Below, piece by piece: positions 1-8,967 of a stretch of DNA of 64,000 nt (position 1 is its first letter; each line of letters begins with the position of its first letter). The notes beneath the pieces were generated by a model. It did not search any database and was not told the DNA's origin. It was given only the letters and a program-made list of their open reading frames with translations. Position numbers and translations under genes: made by a program. Source of the DNA: Pseudactinotalea sp. HY158 (lineage in GTDB: Bacteria > Actinomycetota > Actinomycetes > Actinomycetales > Beutenbergiaceae); contig NZ_CP045920.1 in assembly GCF_009660225.1 (NCBI RefSeq), positions 558,001 through 622,000 on the forward strand, written 5' to 3'.

Positions 1-1008
1 CTCCAGCTCGGCGGAGGTTTGCCGCATGACCCCGAGGAGGGTTCGCCTGACGGCGGGTGCGTAGGCGTAGACGGAACCGGACGGTGCGGGCGTCGCGCCC
101 AGCAGTCCGCTCGCGGTGAGCTCGCTGATCATGGCCCAGGCGTCCTCCTCGGAACCGAGGGCGCGGGCCGTCTGCAGGTCGAATTCGGACGGAACGGCGG
201 TCGAGAGGGCGAAATCCCGGAGGGCGGGGGAGGCCAGCTCGTGGAAGGCCGCCGCGATGTACTGGCCGGCGAACGACTCCGGCGGAGTCGATGGATCGTC
301 GGTGAGGATCGCCTGGTGGATCGCCGCCCGGACGAGCGCGGGCCAGCCGCCGAGCTCACCGGTCAGCCGCTCCGCCCCCCGCCGGTCGAGCGTCAACCCG
401 ATCGAGCGCGCGAGCTCCGCGGTCATGGTCGCCGTCATTCGAAGATCGTCCGCGCCGACGATGAACGCGTCGACGGACAGCGGCCCGAGCGAGTCGAGGG
501 CCCGCGGCCGGCGCCCGGCCACCATGATGAACACCTGAGGGTTCTGGCGCAGGAGGTCGACGAGCACGGCATCGATCTCGTTCGCCCCGGCCTGCGATCC
601 CGCCTCGTGGTAGTCGTCCAGGACGATGAGGGTCGGATCCGCCAGACCCGCCACCATCCGGATCGCCCGTTCCTGGGTCGCCGCGGACGTCGGCGCGGTT
701 CGGCCGCCCACCTCGGGGGCCCGGCCCTCGAGGCAATCGAGGAACTCCTGCCAGAACCCCGCACGGTCGTTGGCGGCCGTGGTCAGGCGGGCGAAACGTA
801 TGTCCACTCGGCCGCGCTGCGCCCGCAGCCACGTGACCGCCAGCGCGGTCTTGCCGTACCCCCGGGGTGCCTGGAGGATCCGCAGCGGGAACGCGGTGGC
901 GTCGCCCAACCGGTCGAGGAGGGCCGTGGCCGAGGCGTCGTGGTCGGCGATCCGGGGCAACGTGAACTGCCGGGACTGTTCCGGGTCGGACATTCCTGAG
1001 ACACCCAT
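1..1008 (-). CDS. MalT/LuxR-family STAND ATPase regulator, N-terminal part (runs off the window edge)
   Basis: The reverse-strand frame from an ATG at 1008 stays open to base 1, giving the first 336 residues of a larger protein. A Walker A motif (APRGYGKT, about residues 47-54) and a Walker B motif (LIVLDDYHEA, about 127-136) have the form seen in MalT-type ATP-dependent LuxR regulators, which sense a ligand through a STAND module and bind DNA with a C-terminal LuxR helix-turn-helix. That DNA-binding part would lie beyond the window, so the class is inferred from the ATPase half. An alternative ATG lies five codons downstream (993). The gene is divergent from the polysaccharide operon starting at 1443 and shares a 434-bp regulatory region with it, so it may be a local regulator. 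Confidence 0.8.
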   Translation of the reverse strand, partial: MGVSGMSDPEQSRQFTLPRIADHDASATALLDRLGDATAFPLRILQAPRGYGKTALAVTWLRAQRGRVDIRFARLTTAANDRAGFWQEFLDCLEGRAPEVGGRTAPTSAATQERAIRMVAGLADPTLIVLDDYHEAGSQAGANEIDAVLVDLLRQNPQVFIMVAGRRPRALDSLGPLSVDAFIVGADDLRMTATMTAELARSIGLTLDRRGAERLTGELGGWPALVRAAIHQAILTDDPSTPPESFAGQYIAAAFHELASPALRDFALSTAVPSEFDLQTARALGSEEDAWAMISELTASGLLGATPAPSGSVYAYAPAVRRTLLGVMRQTSAELE

Positions 1009-1442
1009 GGTGCGAACCTGCTACTGCGGTGGGCGGAGATACAAAGGGATGACTCGCGCGGACGACGGGCCCATCCCGGGTCACCCGCGTGAGCCGTAAG
1101 TCTATCCAGCAGGGGTGTCGATGTCGACGGAAGTGCCGGATTGTAAGTGCCTCGGGAGGCGTCGACTTCGACCGGGGCGACCCGCGTCCGGCTGCGTGAT
1201 CGGGCCGCCCTGGATGGTGGGGGTGAGCGGCGGGTGCGCGACGTCTCACCCTCGACCGGTCCGACGATCGTGCCGCGCCCCGGGCGGGCTCACCCGCGGT
1301 TCACCTCCGCGGGCCCTGCTCAAACGTCGTCCCCGGGAGTTGAGTTGAGGCTACGCGCTAGACGAAGGTCCGCATATCGGGACGAACGTCGCTGCGCGTG
1401 GTGGATCTTCGTCGGCGTAGTGGAGTGGAAGGCAGTCGGACG
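1009..1442. promoter_or_regulatory. Divergent intergenic region with two pairs of 11-bp direct repeats
   Basis: No convincing gene was found in these 434 bp. On the + strand two adjacent 11-mers, GCTCACCCGCG (1288-1298) and GTTCACCTCCG (1299-1309), face the glycosyltransferase operon. On the - strand GGGTG cores at 1221-1225 and 1232-1236 (CACCC when read on that strand) face the regulator gene. TCACC cores in an 11-bp register resemble Streptomyces PhoP direct-repeat units (G[G/T]TCAYYYR[G/C]G). Assignment to PhoP is inference; other OmpR-family regulators bind similar sites. No clear -10 hexamer could be fixed for either gene. Confidence 0.45.
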
Positions 1443-3020
1443 ATGGCGGTGTACGAGGGAGCCTACCCGGGGCCGAGGCCCGTGGGAGCCCCGCCGCCCG
1501 AGCCCGCCTACCCTGCCTACCCTGCCGGCTCGGCCTACCCTGCCGGCTCTGCCTACCCTGTCGACTCTGCCGGCTCCGCCCACCCTGCCGGTTCAGTGCG
1601 CGCCACGGCCCGGGCTGCGTGGCGCGGCGTCGCGACCGGCCGCCGCCCTCGATGGCTGCACCGGTCGGGCCGGAGCCTCACCGAGGCGCTCATCGCGGGA
1701 ACGGCCGTCGCGGTCGTGCTGGTCCCGGACGCCGCCCTCACCCCCGAGGGGCGGGCGCTCCTCGGACTCGCGGCCGGAGCGGGCTACGGGATCGTCTCGG
1801 CCGTCCTGGGCCGGACATCGCGTCGCACGTCGTCCCCCGGCGCGCGGGACCGGGCCCGTGTGCTTCGAGCGGGCGGCCTCTGGGCCCTCCTGCTGGTCCT
1901 GGGCTATCAACTCCGGTTCCGGGCTCCCGTGCCGGTGCCGGCCCTGCTGGCCACGGTGGTGCTCGCGAGTGGAATGGTCGCGGGACTGCACGTCCTCGGA
2001 TCGCTCGCGATCCGCCGCGCCCGCCGGCGCGGCCGGACCGGCTCGCCGACGCTCGTCGTGGGAGAGGTCGCCGAACTCGACCGGCTCGTCGGGCTGTGCC
2101 GGGCCGCGGGTGGGTCCGGTCTCGACGTCGTCGGAGTCTGCACGCCGGCGGGGACGACGGCCCTGCCCACGGCCGGCCCGCCCGTGCTCGGGGCCGTCGA
2201 GGACGCCGCGGACGTCGCCGTCGACGGCGGCATCCGCTCGATCGTCGTCGGGGCGGGGTCGATGGGGGCTGTGGAGTTCCGCCGCCTGTGCTGGCGCCTG
2301 GAGCGCCGCGATATCGACGTGTTCGTGGCCCCGGATATCGTCGACGTGGCATCGGAGCGCCTCGAGCTGTGTGTCGTGAACGGGACACCGATGCTCGCGG
2401 TCGCGACGGCCCGCGGCCCGGTGGAGGCCCTCGCGAAGTCGGCGATCGACCGGGTCCTGGCCGGAGTGCTCCTCCTCCTGTTCGCGCCCGTGATCGCCAT
2501 CAGCGCCGCGCTCATCCATCTCGACTCCCCCGGGCGGACCTTCTACCGGCAGCGGCGGATCGGGCGCCACGGTCAGCCGTTCGACATGATGAAGCTGCGC
2601 ACGATGACCGCGGACGCCGACCGCCGGCGCTCGGAGTTCGAGGCGCGCAACGACGGCAACGTCGTGTTGTTCAAGCTCCGCAACGACCCCCGCGTGACCC
2701 GGGTCGGGCGGCTCCTGCGACGGTACTCGGTCGACGAACTCCCGCAACTGTGGAACGTCGTACGCGGCGAGATGTCCCTCGTCGGGCCCCGCCCGCCGCT
2801 GCCCGGCGAGGCCGCCCGCTACGACGACGACATACGCCAGCGGCTGCGGGTGCGCCCGGGCATGACCGGGCTGTGGCAGGTGAGCGGCCGTTCGGATCTC
2901 GACTGGGCGCGGACCGTCCGACTCGATCTCGACTACGCCGACAACTGGTCGATCCGGGGAGACCTCGTGATCCTGTTGCGCACGTTCCGGGCGGTGTTCG
3001 AGGGTCGGGGCGCGTATTGA
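1443..3020 (+). CDS. Polyprenyl glycosylphosphotransferase (initiating sugar-phosphate transferase)
   Basis: This membrane enzyme would transfer a sugar-1-phosphate from a nucleotide sugar to undecaprenyl phosphate, the first step of repeat-unit assembly. The ATG at 1443 follows a purine-rich GGAAGG about 10 nt upstream and is preferred over the GTG at 1398. Of 525 residues, 15-50 are a low-complexity Tyr-Pro-Ala-Gly repeat, several hydrophobic segments follow, then a Rossmann-like middle domain. The conserved C-terminal sugar-transferase domain (PF02397 type) begins near residue 331, with a membrane anchor, the YRQRRIG and KLRTM motifs, [10 protein letters not shown] (about 446-455) and [12 protein letters not shown]. 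It is followed by the ABC transporter at 3120 and starts the cluster's + strand operon. Substrate sugar unknown. Confidence 0.9.
   Translation: MAVYEGAYPGPRPVGAPPPEPAYPAYPAGSAYPAGSAYPVDSAGSAHPAGSVRATARAAWRGVATGRRPRWLHRSGRSLTEALIAGTAVAVVLVPDAALTPEGRALLGLAAGAGYGIVSAVLGRTSRRTSSPGARDRARVLRAGGLWALLLVLGYQLRFRAPVPVPALLATVVLASGMVAGLHVLGSLAIRRARRRGRTGSPTLVVGEVAELDRLVGLCRAAGGSGLDVVGVCTPAGTTALPTAGPPVLGAVEDAADVAVDGGIRSIVVGAGSMGAVEFRRLCWRLERRDIDVFVAPDIVDVASERLELCVVNGTPMLAVATARGPVEALAKSAIDRVLAGVLLLLFAPVIAISAALIHLDSPGRTFYRQRRIGRHGQPFDMMKLRTMTADADRRRSEFEARNDGNVVLFKLRNDPRVTRVGRLLRRYSVDELPQLWNVVRGEMSLVGPRPPLPGEAARYDDDIRQRLRVRPGMTGLWQVSGRSDLDWARTVRLDLDYADNWSIRGDLVILLRTFRAVFEGRGAY
1506..1595 (+). repeat. 18-bp tandem repeat coding for a Tyr-Pro-Ala-Gly-Ser tract
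   Basis: About four to five imperfect copies of an 18-bp unit (GCCTACCCTGCCGGCTCG and variants) lie in frame near the 5' end of the glycosylphosphotransferase gene. They code for a disordered N-terminal cytoplasmic tract. Such repeats can change length by slippage without breaking the frame. Confidence 0.7.
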
Positions 3021-3066
3021 CCGCCTGTTCGGGAAGGCCCGATCCCGCCGCCGGATTCGGGTACGA

Positions 3067-3082
3067 AAACGACGGGTCGTTT
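3067..3082. other. Short inverted repeat ahead of the ABC transporter
   Basis: AAACGA and TCGTTT are separated by 4 nt, between the glycosyltransferase stop (3020) and the transporter ribosome-binding site. It could be an operator or a weak attenuator. It is too short and AT-rich to be a convincing terminator. Confidence 0.25.
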
Positions 3083-3119
3083 GGTTGAATGAAGGTCGAC
3101 GCGTTGGAGGAGGCCCGGG

Positions 3120-4997
3120 ATGGCGGCTGACGGCGACGAGGACGTCGACCCCGTCACCCTGCGGGCGCAGGCGCGGGCACAGCGCCGGTCGATCGGCCGG
3201 CTCTCGTTGCTCATCCGGGCGAGCCTGCGCCTCGTGTGGGCCTCGGGCCGCGGGCTGTTCGTCGGGCTCCTGGCGCTCCAGGTCGTCGCGGCGCTCGCGC
3301 TCGCGGGCCAGGTGCTCGCGGTGCAGTCGGTGCTGGCGGCCGTGCTCGCGCTCGAGGACGCCCCGGTCGCTACGGCGTCACTGTGGGTGCCGGTGGTGCT
3401 GCTGGCCGCCCTGACCGCCGTCTCCTCGATCGTCGGCGCGGTCCAGGGGCACATGCAGCGGATGCTCGGCGAACTGGTCGCGCGCTCGATGTGGGACCGG
3501 GTCCTCGCCGTCTCGACGGGGGTCGGGCTCGCGAGCTTCGAGTCACCCGACTTCTTCAACCGGCTCCAACGGGTCCAGTCGAACGCGCTCTCGCGGCCCT
3601 ATCAGGTGACGCAGGGCCTCATCGCGATGGGGGGCGCGCTGGCCGCGGGCGTCGGCGTCGGCGCCGCACTCGTGAGCATCAGCCCGCTGCTGCTGCCGCT
3701 GCTGGTCCTCGGCGGCCTGCCGGTGCTGCTCTCGAGCCGCCGCGAGAGCCGGCTCGAGTTCGACTTCTCGGTCGCGCAGACGCCCGCCCTGCGCATGCGC
3801 CAGTACCTCACCCTCACCCAGACCGGTCGGGACGAGGCCAAGGAGGTGCGGGCCTTCCAGCTCTCGACCTGGCTCCACGGACGCTTCGCAGCGGTCTACG
3901 CCACCTATCTGGGCGACCTCGCCGCGCACCTGCGGCGCCGCGCGCGGCTCTCGGTGCTCGGAAACCTGGGCAGCGCGATCATGCTCGTGCTCACCTTCGC
4001 CGCGCTCGTGTGGATGATCCTCGCGGGGCGGGTCACCGTCGCCGGAGCCGGCGCCGCGATCGTCGCGATCAGAATGCTGGCCACCCAGGTGCAGGCGCTC
4101 TTCGCGGGGGTGCAGCGGATCTTCGAGTCCGGCCTGTTCCTCGACGACCTCGAGGGGTTCCTCCGGCTCGCCGGGCCCGCGCAGGAGGACACACGCGGGC
4201 CCGAGGCCCCGGCCGGATTCGGCCGGGTGAGCGGGGAACGGGTCGCGTTCACCTACCCGGGATCGGAGCAGCCGGCCGTCGACGGCGCCACGGTGGAGCT
4301 CCGGGCCGGCGAGATCGTGGCACTCGTGGGGGAGAACGGCTCGGGAAAGACCACCCTGGCGAAGCTCCTCGCCGGGCTGTACGAGCCGGAGGCGGGCGCG
4401 ATCCGATGGGACGGCACCGACATCCGCGAGTGGTCGCCGGCGAGCGTGCGGGCGCGGACCGCCGTCATCTTCCAGGATTTCGTGCGCTACGCGCTCAGCG
4501 CGGAGGAGAACATCGCGGCGGGCGACGTCTCGCAGCCGGCCGACCGCGCCCGGGTGGCCCGGGCGGCCCGGGCCGCCGGGGCCGCGGACGCGATCGAGGC
4601 GTTGCCCGGCGGCTACTTGACGCCGCTGTCCCGGCTGTTCGCGGGCGGCGCCGACCTCTCCGGTGGCCAGTGGCAGCGCGTGGCGATCGCCCGCGCGTAC
4701 TATCGGGACGCGCCGCTGGTCATCCTCGACGAGCCGTCGGCCGCCCTGGATCCGCGCGCCGAGCACGAGCTGTTCACGAGCCTGCGACAGACCCTCGAAG
4801 GACGGACCGCGCTCGTCATCTCGCACCGCTTCTCCACCGTGCGCAGCGCCGACCGGATCTACGTCATGGACGCGGGAGCCGTGGCGGAGCACGGCACGCA
4901 CGAGGAGCTCATGGCCGCCGGCGGCCAGTACGCCGAGCTGTTCCGGGTGCAGGCGGCCGCCTACCTGCCACCCGAGCGGAACGACGCGGCGCGCTGA
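3120..4997 (+). CDS. ABC exporter, fused permease and ATPase (peptide-exporter type)
   Basis: This is a 625-residue half-transporter: an N-terminal six-helix exporter domain (about residues 20-330) and a C-terminal ATPase. Walker A is GENGSGKTT (about 404-412), the signature LSGGQWQRVAIARA starts near 514, Walker B is LVILDEPSAALD (about 533-544), and the H-loop reads ISHRFSTVRSADRI. The Q-loop region (IFQDFVRYALSAEENI) resembles exporters of ribosomal peptides such as lanthipeptides and lasso peptides. A GGAGGAGG box sits 6 nt before the ATG. It follows the phosphoglycosyl transferase and precedes a convergent gene. It may export a glycan-locus product, or serve the lasso cluster at 28-33 kb, which has no transporter of its own. 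The cargo is inferred only. Confidence 0.85.
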   Translation: MAADGDEDVDPVTLRAQARAQRRSIGRLSLLIRASLRLVWASGRGLFVGLLALQVVAALALAGQVLAVQSVLAAVLALEDAPVATASLWVPVVLLAALTAVSSIVGAVQGHMQRMLGELVARSMWDRVLAVSTGVGLASFESPDFFNRLQRVQSNALSRPYQVTQGLIAMGGALAAGVGVGAALVSISPLLLPLLVLGGLPVLLSSRRESRLEFDFSVAQTPALRMRQYLTLTQTGRDEAKEVRAFQLSTWLHGRFAAVYATYLGDLAAHLRRRARLSVLGNLGSAIMLVLTFAALVWMILAGRVTVAGAGAAIVAIRMLATQVQALFAGVQRIFESGLFLDDLEGFLRLAGPAQEDTRGPEAPAGFGRVSGERVAFTYPGSEQPAVDGATVELRAGEIVALVGENGSGKTTLAKLLAGLYEPEAGAIRWDGTDIREWSPASVRARTAVIFQDFVRYALSAEENIAAGDVSQPADRARVARAARAAGAADAIEALPGGYLTPLSRLFAGGADLSGGQWQRVAIARAYYRDAPLVILDEPSAALDPRAEHELFTSLRQTLEGRTALVISHRFSTVRSADRIYVMDAGAVAEHGTHEELMAAGGQYAELFRVQAAAYLPPERNDAAR

Positions 4998-5021
4998 CGG
5001 CGCGGCGGCACAGGCCCGTGC

Positions 5022-5051
5022 GCCCCGTGTTTCCCGCGATGCCCACGGGGC
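5022..5051. terminator. Possible bidirectional hairpin between convergent genes
   Basis: GCCCCGTG and CACGGGGC form a perfect 8-bp stem with a 14-nt loop between the stops at 4997 and 5059. There is no U tract, so its function as a terminator is a guess from position. Confidence 0.35.
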
Positions 5052-5058
5052 CGCACCC

Positions 5059-6207
5059 TCACGAGGTCTCCACCCGGACGATCCGGTCGTCGGATCCTCG
5101 CGGGTCGCCGCGCCCGTCGGTGTTCGAGGTGACGACCCACAGCCCGCCGTCCGGGGTCGCGAGCACGTCCCGCAGCCGGCCCAGGTCGAGGTAGTCGCGC
5201 GGCTCGCCCACCGCGCCGCCCGGCTCGAGGGGCACGAACCAGAGCCGCTCGCCCCGGAGCGCCGCCACCCAGACGCCGTCGTCGGTCACCGCGATCCCCG
5301 ACGGCGACGCCTCGGACGTCGGCCAGGTGACGAGGGGATCGACGTACTGCGGGTCGCCCGCCCATCCCTCGACCGCCGGCCAGCCGTAGTTGCCGCCCGG
5401 TTCGATGAGGTTGAGCTCGTCGAAGCTGTTCTCCCCGAACTCCGAGGCGTACATCCGCCCGTCGTCCGTCCAGCCGATCCCCTGCACGTTGCGATGGCCG
5501 TAGCTCCAGACCTCGTTGCCGAACGGGTTCCCGGGTGCGGGCTCGCCGGTCGTGCTCACCCGCAGGATCTTCCCGGCGAGGCTGTCGATGTCCTGCGAGA
5601 GGCTCGGTTCCCGGGTGTCTCCCGTGGTGATGTACAGGTACCCGTCGGGGCCGAACGCGAGCCGCCCGCCGTCGTGATGGGACCCCGAGGGGATGCCGTC
5701 CAGCACGACCCGGGGATCGACGAGCCGCTCACCCTCCAGGTCCATCCGGATCACCCGGTTGTCCGCCGCCGTGGTCAGGTACAGGTAGATTCCCCCGTCC
5801 GGTCCGACGGCGATGCCGAGCAGCCCGTCCTCGGTCTCGTGATGCACCTGCGGCAGGGCGCCGTCCGGCCCACCGGCGTCGACCTGGGAGACCTCGTGGC
5901 CGGTGACGTGCAGCACCGTGCCGGAGTCGCGCTGGGTGACGAGCGCGGAGCCGTCCGGCAGGAACGCCACCGCCCAGGGAGATCGGAGGTCGGTCGCGAT
6001 CGTGTCCACGACGTCGACCTCCGTGAACGGGGATTCGGACGGGTCCTCGGGGGGCGTCGTCCGATCGTCCGCCGGCGACGGGGCGGGCGCCGGGCCTCCC
6101 GCCCGGTCCGGCTGTGGGTCGGACCCGCTGCAGCCGGCCGCCATCGTCATCGTCGCACTGAGGAGCAGCCCGGCCGCGACAGCTCGGGTGCGTGGGGATC
6201 GGCGCAT
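5059..6207 (-). CDS. PQQ-dependent sugar dehydrogenase-like lipoprotein (glucose/sorbosone dehydrogenase family)
   Basis: The 382-residue protein has a signal sequence ending in a lipobox-like MAAGC (Cys26) and a Ser/Pro/Asp-rich linker. A six-bladed propeller of the GSDH family follows (SPWAVAFLPDG, LLGIAVGPDGGIYLYLT, HDGGRLAFGPDGYLYITTGD, NVQGIGWTDDGRMYASEFGEN). Family members oxidise aldose sugars with PQQ outside the membrane, but many actinobacterial homologues have no proven substrate. The ATG at 6207 follows CGGAGG with about 5 nt spacing. It is the last gene of the minus-strand group wzz-like, polymerase, dehydrogenase, so an extracellular sugar-related role fits. The -3 residue of the lipobox is Ala rather than Leu, so lipidation is likely but not certain. 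Confidence 0.85.
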   Translation of the reverse strand: MRRSPRTRAVAAGLLLSATMTMAAGCSGSDPQPDRAGGPAPAPSPADDRTTPPEDPSESPFTEVDVVDTIATDLRSPWAVAFLPDGSALVTQRDSGTVLHVTGHEVSQVDAGGPDGALPQVHHETEDGLLGIAVGPDGGIYLYLTTAADNRVIRMDLEGERLVDPRVVLDGIPSGSHHDGGRLAFGPDGYLYITTGDTREPSLSQDIDSLAGKILRVSTTGEPAPGNPFGNEVWSYGHRNVQGIGWTDDGRMYASEFGENSFDELNLIEPGGNYGWPAVEGWAGDPQYVDPLVTWPTSEASPSGIAVTDDGVWVAALRGERLWFVPLEPGGAVGEPRDYLDLGRLRDVLATPDGGLWVVTSNTDGRGDPRGSDDRIVRVETS

Positions 6208-6274
6208 GAGGACCTCCGAACGGATTCCGGTGGGTGGCGGGTGCGGGTCGCGCGCGTGGCGTCCTTGCGTCGTC

Positions 6275-7882
6275 TCATTCTCTCGCGGGAGGGGCCTGCG
6301 GCATAGCGTCCCGACCCGTCGGCGACCCGAGGGGCGGGCCGGCCGGCGCGGCGTCGGACGGGGCCGGCGGCCTTCGCAGGAGGGCCCCGCCGCTCCAGCC
6401 CGCCCGGAGCCGTGCGCGGATGTCGGCCATCACCGGGGTGGCGACGTACCGGTCCCCGGGCGCGGCCGGCTGTAGCGGGGTGTGCACGCTGATCCCCTCG
6501 ACCCGATGCAGCGCGGCGATCGTGCCGAACACGACGAACATCGTGCCCACGAAGGTGGAGAAGGAGAACGAGTCGAACGTTCCGCTCGCCATGAACGCGG
6601 CGGGCAGCGTGACCGCGAGCGCCTGTCCGAGATGGCGGGTCTCCTGGTCCCGCGCCCGGAGCCGGATGCTGCGGGCCTGCAGGTACGGCACGAGGAACAG
6701 CAGGACGAATCCGGTCAGTCCGATCACCCCGCCGGCGAGGAGGGTCATGTAGAGCTGGTTGTCCAGCAGGATGTACCGCTCGGGGGTGATCATCCCGGCT
6801 CCGCGGCCGAGCCACGGGCGCCGGCTCCACAGGTCGATCACATAGCCGGTGCGGGCGATCCGGTCGAGCACGCTCGGATCGTCGTCCACGTTGAGGAACA
6901 GCCCCTTGATCGTTCCCAGCACCCCGCGATTGACGACGTGGAATGCGGCCGTGGCGAGCACGGCGACGACCGCGGCGTTGTACCGATGCCGCCACGGCCA
7001 CACCACGGCCAGCAGGCCCATCGTCATGACCACGGTGAGGATCGCGGATCGGGAGATCGACAACGGGATGCCGGACGCGATGAGGCCGACCGCGACCCAG
7101 CGCCATGCCCGGGTGCGCCCGCGGGGGGAGAAGAGCGCGTAGTGCAGCGCGATCGGCAGCACGATCGCGAGCACGACGCCGAATTCGATGTAGTGGTTCG
7201 CGGTGCCGGCCACCCTCGGGAAGTGGCCGTCGCCGCGCGCTCCGACGGCGATGAGGTCGGCATTGAGATGCAGTCCCGGAATGCGGATATACCGGGTGAG
7301 GTCCACGATCCCGGTGAACTGGAGCACCCCGACCACGGCCATCGCCGCCGCGACGGCCACGAGGGTCTGGAGGAGCCGGTCCACGTCGCGGCGGTCGTGG
7401 AGCCCGTCCGCGGCGGCGAGCGCGACCCCGGCCATGGCGACGATGAAGATGAGCCACATATTCGCCGCACTCAGTTCACCCGCCGTGGGGCCGCGATCGA
7501 CCCCGACCGCGTAGCCGAACAGCTGCAGGGCCACGAAGAGGCCGAGCACCAGTCGAATCGGCGTGACGCCCCCGGGCAGCCGGTGCGGGCGGACGGCGCA
7601 CAGGCACCACAGGAAGGCGATCATCACCCCGACCGCCACCGAGGGGCGCCCCACGGCCCCCATCCCGCCGATGACGAGCCGGGACGGGATGAGGAACTGC
7701 AGGGCGAGGAAGGCGACGAGCAGGCCGAGCACGGTGACCTGCCGGCGCCGGAGCAGCAGCGGGATCCAGTGCGTCCGGAGCCGCCGGAGTACGGTCGGCG
7801 TGCGCAGCAGCGCGGGGTCCCACTCGTCGCGGGATGCGGCGCGCGGGAGCGTGGACGTGGGCGCCCGGCCGGACCGGCTCAT
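6275..7882 (-). CDS. O-antigen ligase/Wzy-like polysaccharide polymerase
   Basis: The 535-residue protein is strongly hydrophobic, with about a dozen predicted membrane segments and one long periplasmic-type loop (about residues 200-340). Pieces such as AGTANHYIEFGVVLAIVLPIAL, ISRSAILTVV and SRRPWLGRGAG are typical of the O-antigen ligase/Wzy_C family (PF04932). The enzyme would join lipid-linked repeat units outside the membrane. The ATG at 7882 lies downstream of the Wzz-like gene on the same strand. No strong ribosome-binding site is visible, though GGGGTGAG lies 7-14 nt upstream. The 67-bp gap to the next gene contains that gene's ribosome-binding site. Ligase and polymerase cannot be told apart by sequence. 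Confidence 0.85.
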   Translation of the reverse strand: MSRSGRAPTSTLPRAASRDEWDPALLRTPTVLRRLRTHWIPLLLRRRQVTVLGLLVAFLALQFLIPSRLVIGGMGAVGRPSVAVGVMIAFLWCLCAVRPHRLPGGVTPIRLVLGLFVALQLFGYAVGVDRGPTAGELSAANMWLIFIVAMAGVALAAADGLHDRRDVDRLLQTLVAVAAAMAVVGVLQFTGIVDLTRYIRIPGLHLNADLIAVGARGDGHFPRVAGTANHYIEFGVVLAIVLPIALHYALFSPRGRTRAWRWVAVGLIASGIPLSISRSAILTVVMTMGLLAVVWPWRHRYNAAVVAVLATAAFHVVNRGVLGTIKGLFLNVDDDPSVLDRIARTGYVIDLWSRRPWLGRGAGMITPERYILLDNQLYMTLLAGGVIGLTGFVLLFLVPYLQARSIRLRARDQETRHLGQALAVTLPAAFMASGTFDSFSFSTFVGTMFVVFGTIAALHRVEGISVHTPLQPAAPGDRYVATPVMADIRARLRAGWSGGALLRRPPAPSDAAPAGPPLGSPTGRDAMPQAPPARE

Positions 7883-7907
7883 CCGCGACTCACCCCGCAG
7901 GCAGGGC

Positions 7908-7978
7908 CGGCATTGCCGGGATCAGCGGGATCGCCGGGATCGTTGGTATCGACGGCATCGATGGCACAGCGGGTGCGC
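7908..7978. repeat. Degenerate 9-bp tandem repeat between polymerase and Wzz-like genes
   Basis: About seven to eight imperfect copies of a 9-bp unit (GGGATCGCC and variants such as GGTATCGAC and GGCATCGAT) fill most of the 108-bp gap. Read on the minus strand they would code for an Asp-Pro-Gly tract like the tail of the adjacent Wzz-like protein, but in a different frame. Confidence 0.6.
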
Positions 7979-7990
7979 GGCGGCTCCCCT

Positions 7991-8827
7991 TCATCGCCGC
8001 TCATCCGTCCAGGAGGAGCCGGACAGGTCGAGTTCGCGTCCCGGGTCGGGGGCGGACTCCCCGGACGGGCGCGCCGGTGAATGCTCGATCGGGCCGGTCG
8101 CGACGCCTGGGGCCGGACCGGCGGGGGAGGTGGCCCCGGAATCGTCCGGATCGGCCGGATCGACGGGATCGACCAGCGCGCTCCCGGCCGGCGCACCCGC
8201 AGGCGCCTCCCGCCGGTCGCGCCCATCCTCCCGCAGGCCGCGGCGGCGCCGGACGAGCCCGACGATGTCGTCGAAGAGCACGGCGACGACGAGCGCCACA
8301 CTGGCGCCGAGCAGGCCGACGATGGCCTGGATGCGGGTCCTGCCGTCGTAGACGACGTCGAGCACGGAGGGGGGCGCGAGCACGGCGATGCCGAACCGGC
8401 TCGCCTTCGCCACTCCCGCCGCCTGCTGGCGGGCGGCCAACTCCGACGTCGCCAGATCGAGCACCGCCGCCCCGGTGGCGATCGCGGTGTCCGCGTCGTC
8501 GGCCCGCACGGTGAGCCGCATGATGGAGCTGCGCGTCTCGGGCGTGACCACATAGTCCGTACTCAGCCCCTGGGCGGCGATCGCCGCGTGGGACTCGGCG
8601 CTGTTGAGCACGATCCCGACGGCCTGGTTCGCGTCGTTGAGCGAACCGTAGGGATTCGGGATCGTCGCCTCGGCCTGCCCGGGGGTGAGCATCGCCGTGG
8701 CATCGACCTCGTACTCGGGATGGACACTGTGACCGGCCGACACGGCCGCCCAGCCGGTCAGGGCCAGCAGCGGAATGAGGATGTACCACCGCCGTAGTGC
8801 CGCAAGCGTGATTCGCCAGACGTCCAC
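7991..8827 (-). CDS. Wzz/chain-length-determinant-like membrane protein
   Basis: The protein (278 aa) has one membrane segment near the N-terminus (after DVWRITLAALRRW), an external alpha/beta domain and a second membrane segment near residues 160-185 (IVGLLGASVALVVAVLF). It ends in a long cytoplasmic tail rich in Asp-Pro and Gly-Pro. This is the layout of polysaccharide co-polymerases that set chain length. No tyrosine-kinase domain follows. I prefer the GTG at 8827, with AGAAGG 8 nt upstream, over the in-frame GTG at 8836, which abuts that box. The adjacent Asp-Pro-coding repeats lie in another frame, so the C-terminus may have been altered by a frameshift. Confidence 0.8.
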   Translation of the reverse strand: MDVWRITLAALRRWYILIPLLALTGWAAVSAGHSVHPEYEVDATAMLTPGQAEATIPNPYGSLNDANQAVGIVLNSAESHAAIAAQGLSTDYVVTPETRSSIMRLTVRADDADTAIATGAAVLDLATSELAARQQAAGVAKASRFGIAVLAPPSVLDVVYDGRTRIQAIVGLLGASVALVVAVLFDDIVGLVRRRRGLREDGRDRREAPAGAPAGSALVDPVDPADPDDSGATSPAGPAPGVATGPIEHSPARPSGESAPDPGRELDLSGSSWTDERR

Positions 8828-8955
8828 CGACGCCACCTTCTCTCACGATGAGCCGTGCTCCCTCGACTCCTGCCATCCTAGGGGCGGTCGGTGCACCGGG
8901 CGCAAGGTCGATGCGAAACCGGCACAGTACATTCCCACGAGCCACACCCGCGGCT

Positions 8956-8961
8956 CATACT
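8956..8961 (+). promoter_or_regulatory. Possible -10 element of a leaderless transcript
   Basis: CATACT lies exactly 6 nt before the ATG at 8968, and no ribosome-binding site is present. The same spacing is seen before the GTG at 19260 (GATACT). Leaderless mRNAs are common in actinobacteria; this reading is inferred from position only. Confidence 0.35.
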
Positions 8962-8967
8962 GGGCGT

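Noticed and set aside
19-999. A + strand open frame at the left edge
   Set aside because: It lies opposite the MalT/LuxR-like frame, which carries Walker A and B motifs, and has no recognisable domain or ribosome-binding site.
7908-7978. The 9-bp repeat array considered as a CRISPR or attachment site
   Set aside because: Units are too short, directly abutting and degenerate. There are no spacers, cas genes, integrase or tRNA nearby.
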